NCBI GenBank assembly: GCA_045647885.1
Contig: JAZRMX010000022.1
Location: 65,786 to 129,785, forward strand
Length of the DNA: 64,000 nucleotides
Source: HGM04593 sp045647885
GTDB lineage: Bacteria > Bacteroidota > Bacteroidia > Bacteroidales > Bacteroidaceae
Reading direction: 5' to 3'
The position numbers were made by a program, and so were the translations under genes. The notes under the pieces are model-generated. The model saw nothing but the letters and a program-made list of their open reading frames with translations. It ran no database searches and was not told the origin of the DNA. Shown here in pieces: positions 5,857 to 13,926 of the stretch. Every line of letters starts with the position of its first letter. The first letter of the stretch is position 1.

Positions 5857-8223
5857 TTAGAATAGTCCTCCAATGGTGTATACAAGGTAGCCGGCAATCC
5901 ACGCCACGGCAGTGTTGTATACGATAGAGAAGAGTGCCCACCAGCGGCTGCCGGTCTCTGTTGCTATGGTTGCTATGGTTGCCAGGCAGGGGAAGAAGAG
6001 GAGTATGAATACCAGGAATGCTGCGGCAGAGCGTGGGGTAAAGTCGCCCGAGCTTTTAAGGTCCTCTTTGATGCCCTCTTCGGTGTCGTTGCTGTAGAGC
6101 ACACCGAATGTGCTTACCACAAGCTCTTTTGCGGGTATGCTTGTGAGTATGGCAATGCTGGAACGCCAGTTCTGCCCGAGTGGTGCCATCACAGGTTCAA
6201 CAGCGTGGCCTATCATTCCTATGTATGAGGTTGAGTAACTGTCGCTCTCGGGGGTGTTCTCTGCGGGGCGTGGAAAGTAGCTCAAGAACCATATTGCTAT
6301 GGTTGCAAGTAGTATGGTTGTTCCTATCTTCTTTATGTATTGCTCGCACTTCTCCCACATATGTCGCAGGGCTGCGCGCAGGGTTGGTATGCGGTAGGGG
6401 GGCAGCTCCATTACAAATGGTGTTTCGTCTTTTTTGAAACGTGTGCTACGTAGCAGGCGTGCTGTAAGTACGGCTACAGCTATGCCTAACAGGTATAGTG
6501 CTATAAGTATTAGTGCTGCGTGCTTGGGGAAGAAGGCTCCGGTAAAGAGTACGAGTACCGGCAGACGGGCGCTGCACGACATAAATGGGGTTACAAGTAT
6601 GGTTATTATTCGGCTGCTGCGGCTCTCAATGGTGCGTGTTGCCATAATTGCTGGTACGTTGCAGCCAAAGCCCATAAGCATAGGTATGAAGGATTTGCCG
6701 TGCAGCCCCATTTTGTGCATCAGACGGTCCATTATGAAGGCTGCGCGTGCCATATATCCCGAATCTTCCATAAGGGATATAAAGAGGTAGAGTATGATTA
6801 TCTGCGGAATGAATACTGCTACGCTTCCTACGCCACCTATTATTCCGTCTACCACAAGGTCCAGCAGTATGCCTTGAGGCAACAGGTTTGTGGCTTGCTC
6901 GCCGAGGAATGAGAACAGTGACTCAATCCACTCTTGCGGGTATGTGCCTAGTTGGAATACTGTGGTGAACATCAGCCACATTACAAGAATGAAGAGGGGG
7001 AAACCCAGCCAACGATTTGCCACAAGGCGGTCTATGCGTCGTGTCTGTCGGTAGGTGTCTTTATTACCAGGGGTGTAGGTTTCCTGCAGCGCGCCGTTTA
7101 TGAATCCGTATTTTGCGTCGCTTATAGCTGTTTCTACATCAATTCCAAGGCGTGTCTGTATCTTTTTTGCTGCGCTTTCTGCCTTCTTCTCCCATTTGGG
7201 CAAGGCGTCGCAGTTCTTCATCTGTTCTATAGCCTCTTTGTCACCTTCGAGCAATTTTAGTGCCCAATAGCGTACAGGGAACTGGTAAGGGAGGTCGGTT
7301 GCCTTGTGCATCTCCTCGGAGAGGGGTGTGAGCTCGCTCTCTATGGTGCTTCCGTAGTTTATGTGTATGTGGCGTATGGTGCTGTTGCGTCCTTCGAAAA
7401 GTTCTATGACTATATCGAGAAGTTTCTCGAGTCCCTTGCCGGTTTTTGCAATTACGGGTACCATTGGTATGCCCATCATAGCACCGAGGTGTTCGTAGTT
7501 TATTTCCGCGCCGCTTGCGAGCAGTTCGTCGTACATATTGAGTGCTACCACGGTGCGCAGGTTCATATCTATGAGTTCGGTGGTGAGGTAGAGGTTACGC
7601 TCTATGTTTGATGCCACCACGGAATTTATTATTATGTCGGGCATCTTGTCGAAGAGGTGTCGGCGTACATATATCTCCTCGGGTGAGTATGCCGCAATGG
7701 AGTATGTACCGGGCAGGTCGGTAATGTTTATGCGGTATCCTTTGTAGTTGAAACTGCCGGTTTTTGCATCAACGGTTACGCCGCTGTAGTTGCCAACGTG
7801 CTCGTTCTCGCCTGCTACAGCGTTGAAAATAGATGTTTTTCCGCTATTGGGGTTTCCCACCAGGGCTACATTTATTACGTTGTTCTTTTGGGTGGAAACT
7901 TTGCGTTGTGTGCAGTTACGGCAACTGCATCCGTTGCAACTCTCGCACATTGACATACAGCTGAACGACGGTGCCGGGTCGAGCTCTTTTTTTGCCTCTT
8001 CCTCGGGCAGAACCTCAATCATATCAGCCTCGGCGCGGCGTAACGATACTTCGTAGCCCATAATGTGGTATTTTACAGGGTCGTGCATTGGTGAGTCGAG
8101 TACCGATTTTACCTTTTCGCCACGTATGAAGCCCATCTCCATTATGCGTTTACGGAATCCGCCGTGTCCCGATAGACGCACGATAACTGCTGTTTCGCCG
8201 TTTTTAAGTTCCGAGAGTTTCAT
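5857..8223 (-). CDS. feoB: Ferrous iron transporter, FeoA-FeoB fusion
   Basis: A 788-residue fusion, taking the ATG at 8223. The longer open frame to 8295 would put the start upstream of the -7 box, and MKLSELKNGE is a typical FeoA beginning. Residues 1-73 are FeoA (SH3-like). A linker holds six cysteines at 89, 93, 96, 99, 101 and 104. The FeoB G domain has G1 GNPNSGKTS (123-131), G3 DLPG (169-172) and G4 NMYD (229-232). The C-terminal half has two gate regions within about ten membrane segments. It takes Fe2+ across the inner membrane, powered or gated by GTP. FeoA-FeoB fusion is usual in Bacteroidota. It heads a cluster with the hemerythrin and LuxR genes. Confidence 0.96.
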   Translation of the reverse strand: MKLSELKNGETAVIVRLSGHGGFRKRIMEMGFIRGEKVKSVLDSPMHDPVKYHIMGYEVSLRRAEADMIEVLPEEEAKKELDPAPSFSCMSMCESCNGCSCRNCTQRKVSTQKNNVINVALVGNPNSGKTSIFNAVAGENEHVGNYSGVTVDAKTGSFNYKGYRINITDLPGTYSIAAYSPEEIYVRRHLFDKMPDIIINSVVASNIERNLYLTTELIDMNLRTVVALNMYDELLASGAEINYEHLGAMMGIPMVPVIAKTGKGLEKLLDIVIELFEGRNSTIRHIHINYGSTIESELTPLSEEMHKATDLPYQFPVRYWALKLLEGDKEAIEQMKNCDALPKWEKKAESAAKKIQTRLGIDVETAISDAKYGFINGALQETYTPGNKDTYRQTRRIDRLVANRWLGFPLFILVMWLMFTTVFQLGTYPQEWIESLFSFLGEQATNLLPQGILLDLVVDGIIGGVGSVAVFIPQIIILYLFISLMEDSGYMARAAFIMDRLMHKMGLHGKSFIPMLMGFGCNVPAIMATRTIESRSSRIITILVTPFMSCSARLPVLVLFTGAFFPKHAALILIALYLLGIAVAVLTARLLRSTRFKKDETPFVMELPPYRIPTLRAALRHMWEKCEQYIKKIGTTILLATIAIWFLSYFPRPAENTPESDSYSTSYIGMIGHAVEPVMAPLGQNWRSSIAILTSIPAKELVVSTFGVLYSNDTEEGIKEDLKSSGDFTPRSAAAFLVFILLFFPCLATIATIATETGSRWWALFSIVYNTAVAWIAGYLVYTIGGLF

Positions 8224-8264
8224 TATATTGTTTTCCGTTTTTTTATACAGTTCTTTACTGTTGG

Positions 8265-8272
8265 CAAAAGTA
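8265..8272 (-). promoter_or_regulatory. -7 promoter box for the feoAB operon
   Basis: CAAAAGTA reads TACTTTTG on the minus strand (TANNTTTG), with TTGC at 8292-8295 near the -33 position. It sits about 42 bases before the chosen ATG at 8223 and excludes the upstream alternative starts. Confidence 0.55.
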
Positions 8273-8518
8273 CTTCTCTTTTTGAACTCTCGCAATAGCT
8301 TTTTGTGGTAAAAAAGGCTTCTCTATTAGTTATATGTTGTTATTAGATAGTTATTTTTGGTAATAATGGAAATATGTTGCTATATACTTGTATTGAATTC
8401 ATAATTTTTTGTGATTGTGGCTTCTTTGTAAGGGTTGTATTTTTGCATCCAGAATAAACCGTGTGAAATAAATTGTATTATCCTATTTTTTTGCTTTTGT
8501 AATGAGGGAAGCAAATAT

Positions 8519-8550
8519 AGAGGGTGACCTTGACGTCAAGGTCACCCTCT
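8519..8550. terminator. Perfect palindromic hairpin, probable bidirectional terminator
   Basis: Two 16-base arms (8519-8534, 8535-8550) with no spacer, beginning AGAGGGTGACC. It lies just beyond the stop of the minus-strand proline-repeat gene. No strong T-run follows on either strand. Its outer 10 bases recur in the hairpin at 51878-51908. Confidence 0.6.
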
Positions 8551-8576
8551 TCTTGTTTAAGTATGAAACTTCTTAT

Positions 8577-9023
8577 TTAGTTTGCAAGTAGTGAAATTAG
8601 ACCTACTACGCCTATAGCCACTGCTGCCGCGCTTGCGACGTCATTATCGCAATGATGTACCACTACGGGGCGTGGTGCGGGTTGCTGTATTACTACGGGA
8701 GGCGCGGGCTGCTGTATTACTACGGGGCGTGGTGCAGGTTGCTGTATTACTACGGGGCGTGGTGCGGGCTGCTGTATTACTACGGGACGGGGCGCAGGTT
8801 GCTGTACCACCGCGGGGCGTTGTGCTGGCTTGGGCTGAACTGCTTTCACGGGCTGTTGTCTTCTTTTTCCCACTTGCATATCTTTACGAGAATTCTCTCT
8901 CTTGTTTTCCACTCTTGCCGCTACGGGTTTTCTGTTGTTTCTATGGTTGTTTTCCCTTGCCATCATCTGTGCAGGCATAAGCATTGCGCTTACAAAAGCT
9001 GCGATAATCATCATCTTTTTCAT
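8577..9023 (-). CDS. Secreted proline/valine-rich repeat protein
   Basis: A 148-residue protein of unknown function. Residues 1-22 are a signal peptide (MKKMMIIAAFVSAMLMPAQMMA). A basic, Asn/Arg/Lys-rich region follows to about residue 70, then a tandem region of a 10-residue unit of the type QPAPRPVVIQ, one copy lacking the Arg. After HHCDND comes a short hydrophobic Ala/Val/Gly/Leu C-terminus (about residues 130-146) that could be a membrane anchor. The composition suggests an extended periplasmic or envelope spacer. It is monocistronic with its own -7 box. No family is recognised beyond low-complexity proteins of this sort in Bacteroidales. Confidence 0.75.
   Translation of the reverse strand: MKKMMIIAAFVSAMLMPAQMMARENNHRNNRKPVAARVENKRENSRKDMQVGKRRQQPVKAVQPKPAQRPAVVQQPAPRPVVIQQPAPRPVVIQQPAPRPVVIQQPAPPVVIQQPAPRPVVVHHCDNDVASAAAVAIGVVGLISLLAN
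8667..8813. repeat. Tandem 30-bp coding repeat
   Basis: Units at 8667-8696, 8697-8723 (27 bp, one codon lost), 8724-8753, 8754-8783 and a more diverged 8784-8813. They encode the Pro/Val repeat. Units are nearly identical, so copy number may vary by slippage. Confidence 0.85.
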
Positions 9024-9068
9024 AATTGTAAAGTTTTAATGGTTAATGTTTGTTGTTTCTTACGATGG

Positions 9069-9076
9069 CAAAGGTA
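9069..9076 (-). promoter_or_regulatory. -7 promoter box for the proline-repeat gene
   Basis: CAAAGGTA reads TACCTTTG on the minus strand, an exact TANNTTTG match about 46 bases before the ATG at 9023. Confidence 0.55.
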
Positions 9077-9091
9077 TAAATGCAGAAAGCC

Positions 9092-9124
9092 CCCTGCAAC
9101 GTTAATTTCCTAATCGTTGCAGGG
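9092..9124 (-). terminator. Hairpin downstream of the sialic-acid operon
   Basis: CCCTGCAACG (9092-9101) pairs with CGTTGCAGGG (9115-9124). On the minus strand it follows the symporter stop at 9168. A second palindrome AGGGGGAATTCCCCCT (9141-9156) lies between them. The T-run is weak. Confidence 0.55.
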
Positions 9125-9167
9125 AGTTTCCCTATTTGCAAGGGGGAATTCCCCCTCTGTTATTTTT

Positions 9168-11687
9168 TTATTTACCGCCTTTGAGGTATGAACCAAGCGA
9201 GAGCAACCAGGCTACTGCAACGCTTGCTATAATGCCGGTAGCTCCAAAGAGGAGGAAGTTGGCATCGGTATATTCGTTCATCCAGAATACAACGGCTTCG
9301 CCTGCCACAAATCCGGCAAGTGCCGCATAGCCCTTTACGCGCTTCATAAATACGGCGATGAAGAACAAACCACCCAAGCCGCTGGTGAGCAATCCCAAGG
9401 CTTCGTTGAAGAAGTCGAGGAACGACTGTATATCCCAGGTTGCCATCAGCAGGGCAAGTAGCAACCCCACCATACCACTTACCACAGATGCCCAACGAGC
9501 CACAACAACTAGTTGCGAGTCGGTAGTAGAGGTGCGGAAGCGTTTCCAGAAATCGATAGAGAATGCTGTTGCCACGCTATTGATATTGCTCGAAATTGTG
9601 CTCATTGTTGCTGCGAATATTGCGGCAATGAGTGCACCGGCTACTCCGGCAGGCATCTGGCTCATCATAAAGAAGGGGAAGATGGCGTCGGATTGTCCCA
9701 TTGTTATATCGAGCTCTGCGGGGTGGGTTTTGTAGAAGGTGTAAAGGCCTGTACCTATCATATAGAAGGCTACGGATACAAACACACTCATCAAACCATT
9801 GACCAAAATACCGCGACCAGCCGATTTCTCGTCGGGAGTCGTGAGGTAGCGTTGTATTACGGTCTGGTCCGAGGTGTAGGAGATAAGGTTATTGGCCAAA
9901 CCTCCGAGGATTATTACCCACCAGGTGGCTTGCGACCAAGAGTTGCTCCAGTCGAAGAGTCGCAGCTTGTCGTTCTCCAATGCAATATTTATGCAACCGC
10001 CTATTCCTCCCTCGGTGCCCATAGCCAAATATACAACAGCAAAGATGGCTCCGAAGACAAGAATCAAGCCTTGCACCACATCGCCCCAGATTACAGCCTC
10101 CACGCCGCCCATAGTGCAATAAATGATGGTTACCAAGCCCATAAGTACGATGCACAGATATATGTCTATACCTGTCACGGCTGTGAGGGCAAGTGATGGC
10201 AAGTATAACACAATTGCCATACGTACAATCATAAATACACAGAAGAGCGTAGATGCCAGCATACGGGTGAATAAGTTGAAGCGTTGCTCCAAAATCTCGT
10301 ATGCGCTGGTAACATTGAGTTTGCGGAAGTAGGGGAGGTAGTACTTTATGACGGGGAGGCTCACAAGCAGTATCATCCACAGCATAGGGTAGTAGGTCCA
10401 GTTTGTGGTGTAGGCTTTCGCCGGAATTGTCATATAAGTGATGGCCGATAGCATTGTGGCGTAGATACTTATACCGGCAGCCCACCAGGGGATGCGGCCA
10501 CCGCCTTTGAAAAAGTCATCGGCACCATTCTCTTTGCGCATAAAGTAGATACCCATACCCAACATTCCAGCAAGGTAGAGAATAAGTACAGCCCAGTTGA
10601 GCCATCCGAAGCTCTTGTCGTTGCTCACCTCTATGTGTGTAACGTCGGCACTGCGCACACCGGGCATCAACTCTCCGCCGCTGAAGCTCCAGCCTTTTCC
10701 TCCAACCTCGGGTGTGAGGCAGGCGCCGGCACGTGCCAGCAGGCTGTCGCCCGGCAAGAGTCCCCAGGAGTCGGTTACGGTGTGGTAGGTGAGTACATCT
10801 TCGCGGAAACGATACCATTCGGGTGTGTGGCGCAGGTACAGACTGTCCTGCTGTCCTGTGATGGCACTGAGGAATATGTCGTGGTCTACACCACCAAAGA
10901 ATAGTATGTGGCTGTAACCAACAGGGGAGCAGGTGCTGCCTACAATGGCCTGTATGCGTTGCTCGCGTTCTTCATTGGTGGCTTTGTCTGTCCACGCAAA
11001 GGCTGGCGAGGTACGTTTCCACCCCGTGGGTGTTACACCCTCTTTTTTAAGTTCAGCAATGGGGATATATACACCATCGGTATATACTTTGGCTGCTTGT
11101 TCTTCTGTCTTGGGCTGGTAACCGCCAAAAATAAAGAGTGCATAACCGGCCGATGTATTCTGTACGGCTACACAGGGTTGCAAGCGACATTCGTCGGGCA
11201 GAGTAGCTATCATAGTCCACTCCTTGCCTTCACCGGGGAATTGCAAGGCGTACAAATCCTTGTTGGGTGTGCCGTTTGTTGCTCCTCCGGCAACCCATAT
11301 TGTGCCGTCGTAGTAGGTTGCAGAAAAATTGTCCAAAGCTTTGGGCAAAGAGGTTATCGGGGTGGATGTGCCATCAGTTGCGTTAATGAACAAGCATTCG
11401 TCGAGCGAGGCTGTAGCATCCGTTCCGCCAATATATACAACGCCACCCGGCACTTGTACACTTGCTCCGTAAGCTCTTGGATAGTAAACTTTCTGTCCGC
11501 CGTCGGCGCAGGGCACATCGGGGAAGTTGCATCCTCCATAGGTTGAGAGTCCGCCGTTTATCCACCCTGCATAATGGCCGGAAACGGCTCTGTCCAAGGG
11601 TGTTGCTGGTGACACTGAAACTCTATTCTGTGCTATGCCTAATACAAAACAGAGAAGAAAGAGTGGTATTAAGGTGTATTTTTTCAT
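9168..11687 (-). CDS. Mutarotase-like beta-propeller fused to a sodium/solute symporter (probable sialic-acid uptake)
   Basis: An 839-residue two-part protein. Residues 1-20 are a signal sequence. Residues about 21-360 are kelch-type repeats (GGVVYIGGTDA, IWVAGGATNG, ALFIFGGYQP, ILFFGGVDHD) like the NanM/YjhT sialic-acid mutarotase. From about residue 362 to the end is a sodium:solute symporter (SSS) domain with a dozen or more membrane segments, starting NWAVLILYLAG and including SIYATMLSAITYM. The propeller would be periplasmic, where NanM converts alpha-Neu5Ac to the beta form, feeding the transporter. Last of four minus-strand genes that include Neu5Ac lyase and an acylglucosamine epimerase, which supports sialic acid as substrate. 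The substrate is inferred from context. Confidence 0.85.
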   Translation of the reverse strand: MKKYTLIPLFLLCFVLGIAQNRVSVSPATPLDRAVSGHYAGWINGGLSTYGGCNFPDVPCADGGQKVYYPRAYGASVQVPGGVVYIGGTDATASLDECLFINATDGTSTPITSLPKALDNFSATYYDGTIWVAGGATNGTPNKDLYALQFPGEGKEWTMIATLPDECRLQPCVAVQNTSAGYALFIFGGYQPKTEEQAAKVYTDGVYIPIAELKKEGVTPTGWKRTSPAFAWTDKATNEEREQRIQAIVGSTCSPVGYSHILFFGGVDHDIFLSAITGQQDSLYLRHTPEWYRFREDVLTYHTVTDSWGLLPGDSLLARAGACLTPEVGGKGWSFSGGELMPGVRSADVTHIEVSNDKSFGWLNWAVLILYLAGMLGMGIYFMRKENGADDFFKGGGRIPWWAAGISIYATMLSAITYMTIPAKAYTTNWTYYPMLWMILLVSLPVIKYYLPYFRKLNVTSAYEILEQRFNLFTRMLASTLFCVFMIVRMAIVLYLPSLALTAVTGIDIYLCIVLMGLVTIIYCTMGGVEAVIWGDVVQGLILVFGAIFAVVYLAMGTEGGIGGCINIALENDKLRLFDWSNSWSQATWWVIILGGLANNLISYTSDQTVIQRYLTTPDEKSAGRGILVNGLMSVFVSVAFYMIGTGLYTFYKTHPAELDITMGQSDAIFPFFMMSQMPAGVAGALIAAIFAATMSTISSNINSVATAFSIDFWKRFRTSTTDSQLVVVARWASVVSGMVGLLLALLMATWDIQSFLDFFNEALGLLTSGLGGLFFIAVFMKRVKGYAALAGFVAGEAVVFWMNEYTDANFLLFGATGIIASVAVAWLLSLGSYLKGGK

Positions 11688-11733
11688 AAAGTGATTATCT
11701 GTTGTCTGTGATGATTGTAAAGTCGTTGTATTC

Positions 11734-12909
11734 TTATTTTGTCAAAATCTGACAAAGCTCAAACGACTTTATCATCATACGGGGTATGTGGAACGGGCCT
11801 TTGAAGATATTTCCCTTTGCAGGCTGCGCTACAGTACCGTCGCGGTGCAGGTATCCGTACCACTCGCCCTTCTCAGTGTCGGGGAAGTGAGCGTATGTCC
11901 ACTCGCTTATCTGTTTGTGCCAGATGAGGTATTTATCATCGCCGGTTGCTTCGTAGGCATATAGTGTGGCGATGATAGCTTCGGTCTGTGGCCACCAGAA
12001 TTTCATATCCTGTGAGTAGTCCTGCGGGGGCAGGTTACGACAGTCGCGGAAGTTGATTATGCCGCCGTACTCTTTGTCCCAGCCCCATTCCCACGACCAG
12101 TCGAGTATCTGCAGGGCTTGCGCGGTGAGCTCTTTGTCCCATCCGCGGTTCTTTGCCTCCTCGAGCAGGAACCAAGCTGTCTCTATGCAATGTCCGGGGT
12201 TTATCACGCGGCCGTTGCAGGTATCTATGAATTCTCCGTTGGGGCCCACCATCTCGAGCAAGGCTTTGAATTCGGGTTTCATAAAATCCTTTAGCGACTC
12301 GATTGACTCGTTTATCTGTTGGTCGAGTACGGGGTCGCTTATTACGTTGCGTATGCGCGATGCGGTGTTTATGAGTATCATTACAAGCGAGTGTCCCTTA
12401 GCCTGCAGTGTGTCGAGGTATTTTGGGGGCATATAACCGGGAGTGGCAACAAATTTGCGTATATCCTTGAAAAGTTTTAGTGCTTTTTCGGCATAGCTGT
12501 TGTCGCCCGATGCTTTGGCATATTCGGCCATAGCTATGGCTGCAAAGCTCTCCGAGAATACATAACGGCGTTTGCGCAGGGGAGTGCCGTCGGCCATAAC
12601 CTCAAAATACATACGACCGTCGCTGTCGAAGCAGTGTGCCTCAATGAAGTCTATGGTGCTTTTTGCAGCAGCAAGCCACTCGGGGTTCTTTTCTATTGTG
12701 TTATAGGCGAAAGAGCAGACAAAGGCGAAACGGCCCTGGAACCACACCGATTTTGTGCTGTCCATGAGCGCGCCGTCGCGGTCGAGACAGGTATATATAC
12801 CACCATTCACGCGGTCGAGACCGTTCTTCAACCAAAAGGGCATAATGTTCTCACACAAGTCTTTCTTGTAGCTCTCCTGCCAGTCGAGAAGATATTTTTT
12901 CCAATCCAT
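11734..12909 (-). CDS. N-acylglucosamine 2-epimerase (AGE/RnBP type)
   Basis: A 391-residue protein of the AGE/renin-binding-protein family, an (alpha/alpha)6 barrel. It starts DWKKYLLDWQESYKKDLCENIMPFW and has the family regions GGIYTCLDRDG (about 37-47), SVWFQGRF, RRYVFSESFAAIA, and the C-terminal FWWPQTEAI and GEWYGYLHRDG. It interconverts ManNAc and GlcNAc without a phosphate, so ManNAc released by the lyase can enter GlcNAc catabolism. It lies 12 bases downstream of the lyase gene and upstream of the symporter. This is the Bacteroides-type route, in place of the NanK/NanE phosphate route of enterobacteria. Confidence 0.92.
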   Translation of the reverse strand: MDWKKYLLDWQESYKKDLCENIMPFWLKNGLDRVNGGIYTCLDRDGALMDSTKSVWFQGRFAFVCSFAYNTIEKNPEWLAAAKSTIDFIEAHCFDSDGRMYFEVMADGTPLRKRRYVFSESFAAIAMAEYAKASGDNSYAEKALKLFKDIRKFVATPGYMPPKYLDTLQAKGHSLVMILINTASRIRNVISDPVLDQQINESIESLKDFMKPEFKALLEMVGPNGEFIDTCNGRVINPGHCIETAWFLLEEAKNRGWDKELTAQALQILDWSWEWGWDKEYGGIINFRDCRNLPPQDYSQDMKFWWPQTEAIIATLYAYEATGDDKYLIWHKQISEWTYAHFPDTEKGEWYGYLHRDGTVAQPAKGNIFKGPFHIPRMMIKSFELCQILTK

Positions 12910-12921
12910 TTTTCTGTTTTT

Positions 12922-13839
12922 TTAGAGTTTGTTACAACGCTCGAAGAATTTGATGGCCTCGAGTTCTTTACGCATAGCAGCCTCCTCATCGTCGGTCATA
13001 TTCTGGAAGGGGGTGCGGTTCTTACCGAGGTCCAGGCCTATGAGTTTCATAATTCTCTTACCGCCCACGATGTTGCCGCGGTAGTGGCATATTACGTTGA
13101 TAACCTCCTGTGAGAAGTTCTGCAATTCGCGTGCTTTCTCCAGATCACCGGCGTTCCAAGCGTCTATAATGCCTGCAAGGTTGCAACCATTGTAGTTTGT
13201 TGTACCGCCGATTCCGCCTTGTGCACCGCCCATAGCGAGGCAAGGGAGTATGGTTTCGTCCTGTCCGTGCAACATATCGAATTTGCCGTTCTTGTAGAGG
13301 CGGCACTGGTTGTATTCGTACAAACTTTCAAAGGTGTACTTAATACCGGCGAAGTTGGGAATGCGACCGTCAACAGCTTCAAGGAATTTTACCATAGGCA
13401 GGAAGGCACCGTTGAATGCGGGTATGTGGTAGAAGTAGAAGGGGAGCTCGGGCGCTGCCGATGCAATCTCCTCGCAGTATTTTACAAGTTCTTCCACGCG
13501 ACCCACTTTGGGGAAGGGGGGGGCCATAGCTCCAATGCCGAATACACCCATCTTCTGTGCGTGTTCGGCCATACGGCGGCTCGACTTCACGCAGGTGCTT
13601 CCCACGTGTACTATAATCTTGAAATCTTTAGGGGCTGCTGCCACCCACGCTTCGGTGAGTTTAATGCGCTCCTCTTCGGTGAGCATATATCCTTCGCCCG
13701 ATGAACCGTTGATGAATACTCCTTTCATACCGTTCTTCGCAAGCATCTGTGCGTATGCAGGTATGGGTTCGTAGTTTACTTCTCCGTTCTCGTAAAAGGG
13801 TGTAAAGGGGGCGTCTATTAGCCCGATAATTTTTTCCAT
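12922..13839 (-). CDS. nanL: N-acetylneuraminate lyase
   Basis: A 305-residue DHDPS/NAL-family (beta/alpha)8 barrel, using the ATG at 13839 (MEKIIGLIDAPFTPF is the family start; the upstream codons are not conserved in type). Visible are the substrate loop NGSSGEGYML, the catalytic tyrosine in FYFYHIPAF and the Schiff-base lysine in FAGIKYTFESL. It cleaves Neu5Ac to ManNAc and pyruvate in the cytoplasm. It is followed after 12 bases by the epimerase gene that uses ManNAc. NAL rather than dihydrodipicolinate synthase is favoured by the context and the YHIP motif. Confidence 0.95.
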   Translation of the reverse strand: MEKIIGLIDAPFTPFYENGEVNYEPIPAYAQMLAKNGMKGVFINGSSGEGYMLTEEERIKLTEAWVAAAPKDFKIIVHVGSTCVKSSRRMAEHAQKMGVFGIGAMAPPFPKVGRVEELVKYCEEIASAAPELPFYFYHIPAFNGAFLPMVKFLEAVDGRIPNFAGIKYTFESLYEYNQCRLYKNGKFDMLHGQDETILPCLAMGGAQGGIGGTTNYNGCNLAGIIDAWNAGDLEKARELQNFSQEVINVICHYRGNIVGGKRIMKLIGLDLGKNRTPFQNMTDDEEAAMRKELEAIKFFERCNKL

Positions 13840-13926
13840 AATATTATTTATATGTGTTATTGAACATTCTTTATATTGCAAAAAAACATAAAAATTGTAT
13901 AAAGAACAAATCTCTCCACCGGTAAT

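Larger units (their letters stand above)
8224..8576. other. Intergenic region between feoAB and the proline-repeat gene
   Basis: About 350 bases, AT-rich, without a credible gene. It holds the feoAB promoter (8265-8272), a plus-strand -7-like box TATTTTTG at 8438-8445 with TTTG at 8408-8411, and a 32-bp perfect palindrome at 8519-8550. The box plus palindrome could make a short plus-strand RNA of about 100 bases. Confidence 0.5.

Noticed and set aside
8224..8295. Longer start for FeoAB
   Set aside because: It would begin upstream of the likely -7 box at 8265-8272 and adds residues not found in FeoA.
8667..8813. Regular 30-bp repeats that could suggest a CRISPR array
   Set aside because: There are no unique spacers between units, and the repeats code in frame for a Pro/Val motif.
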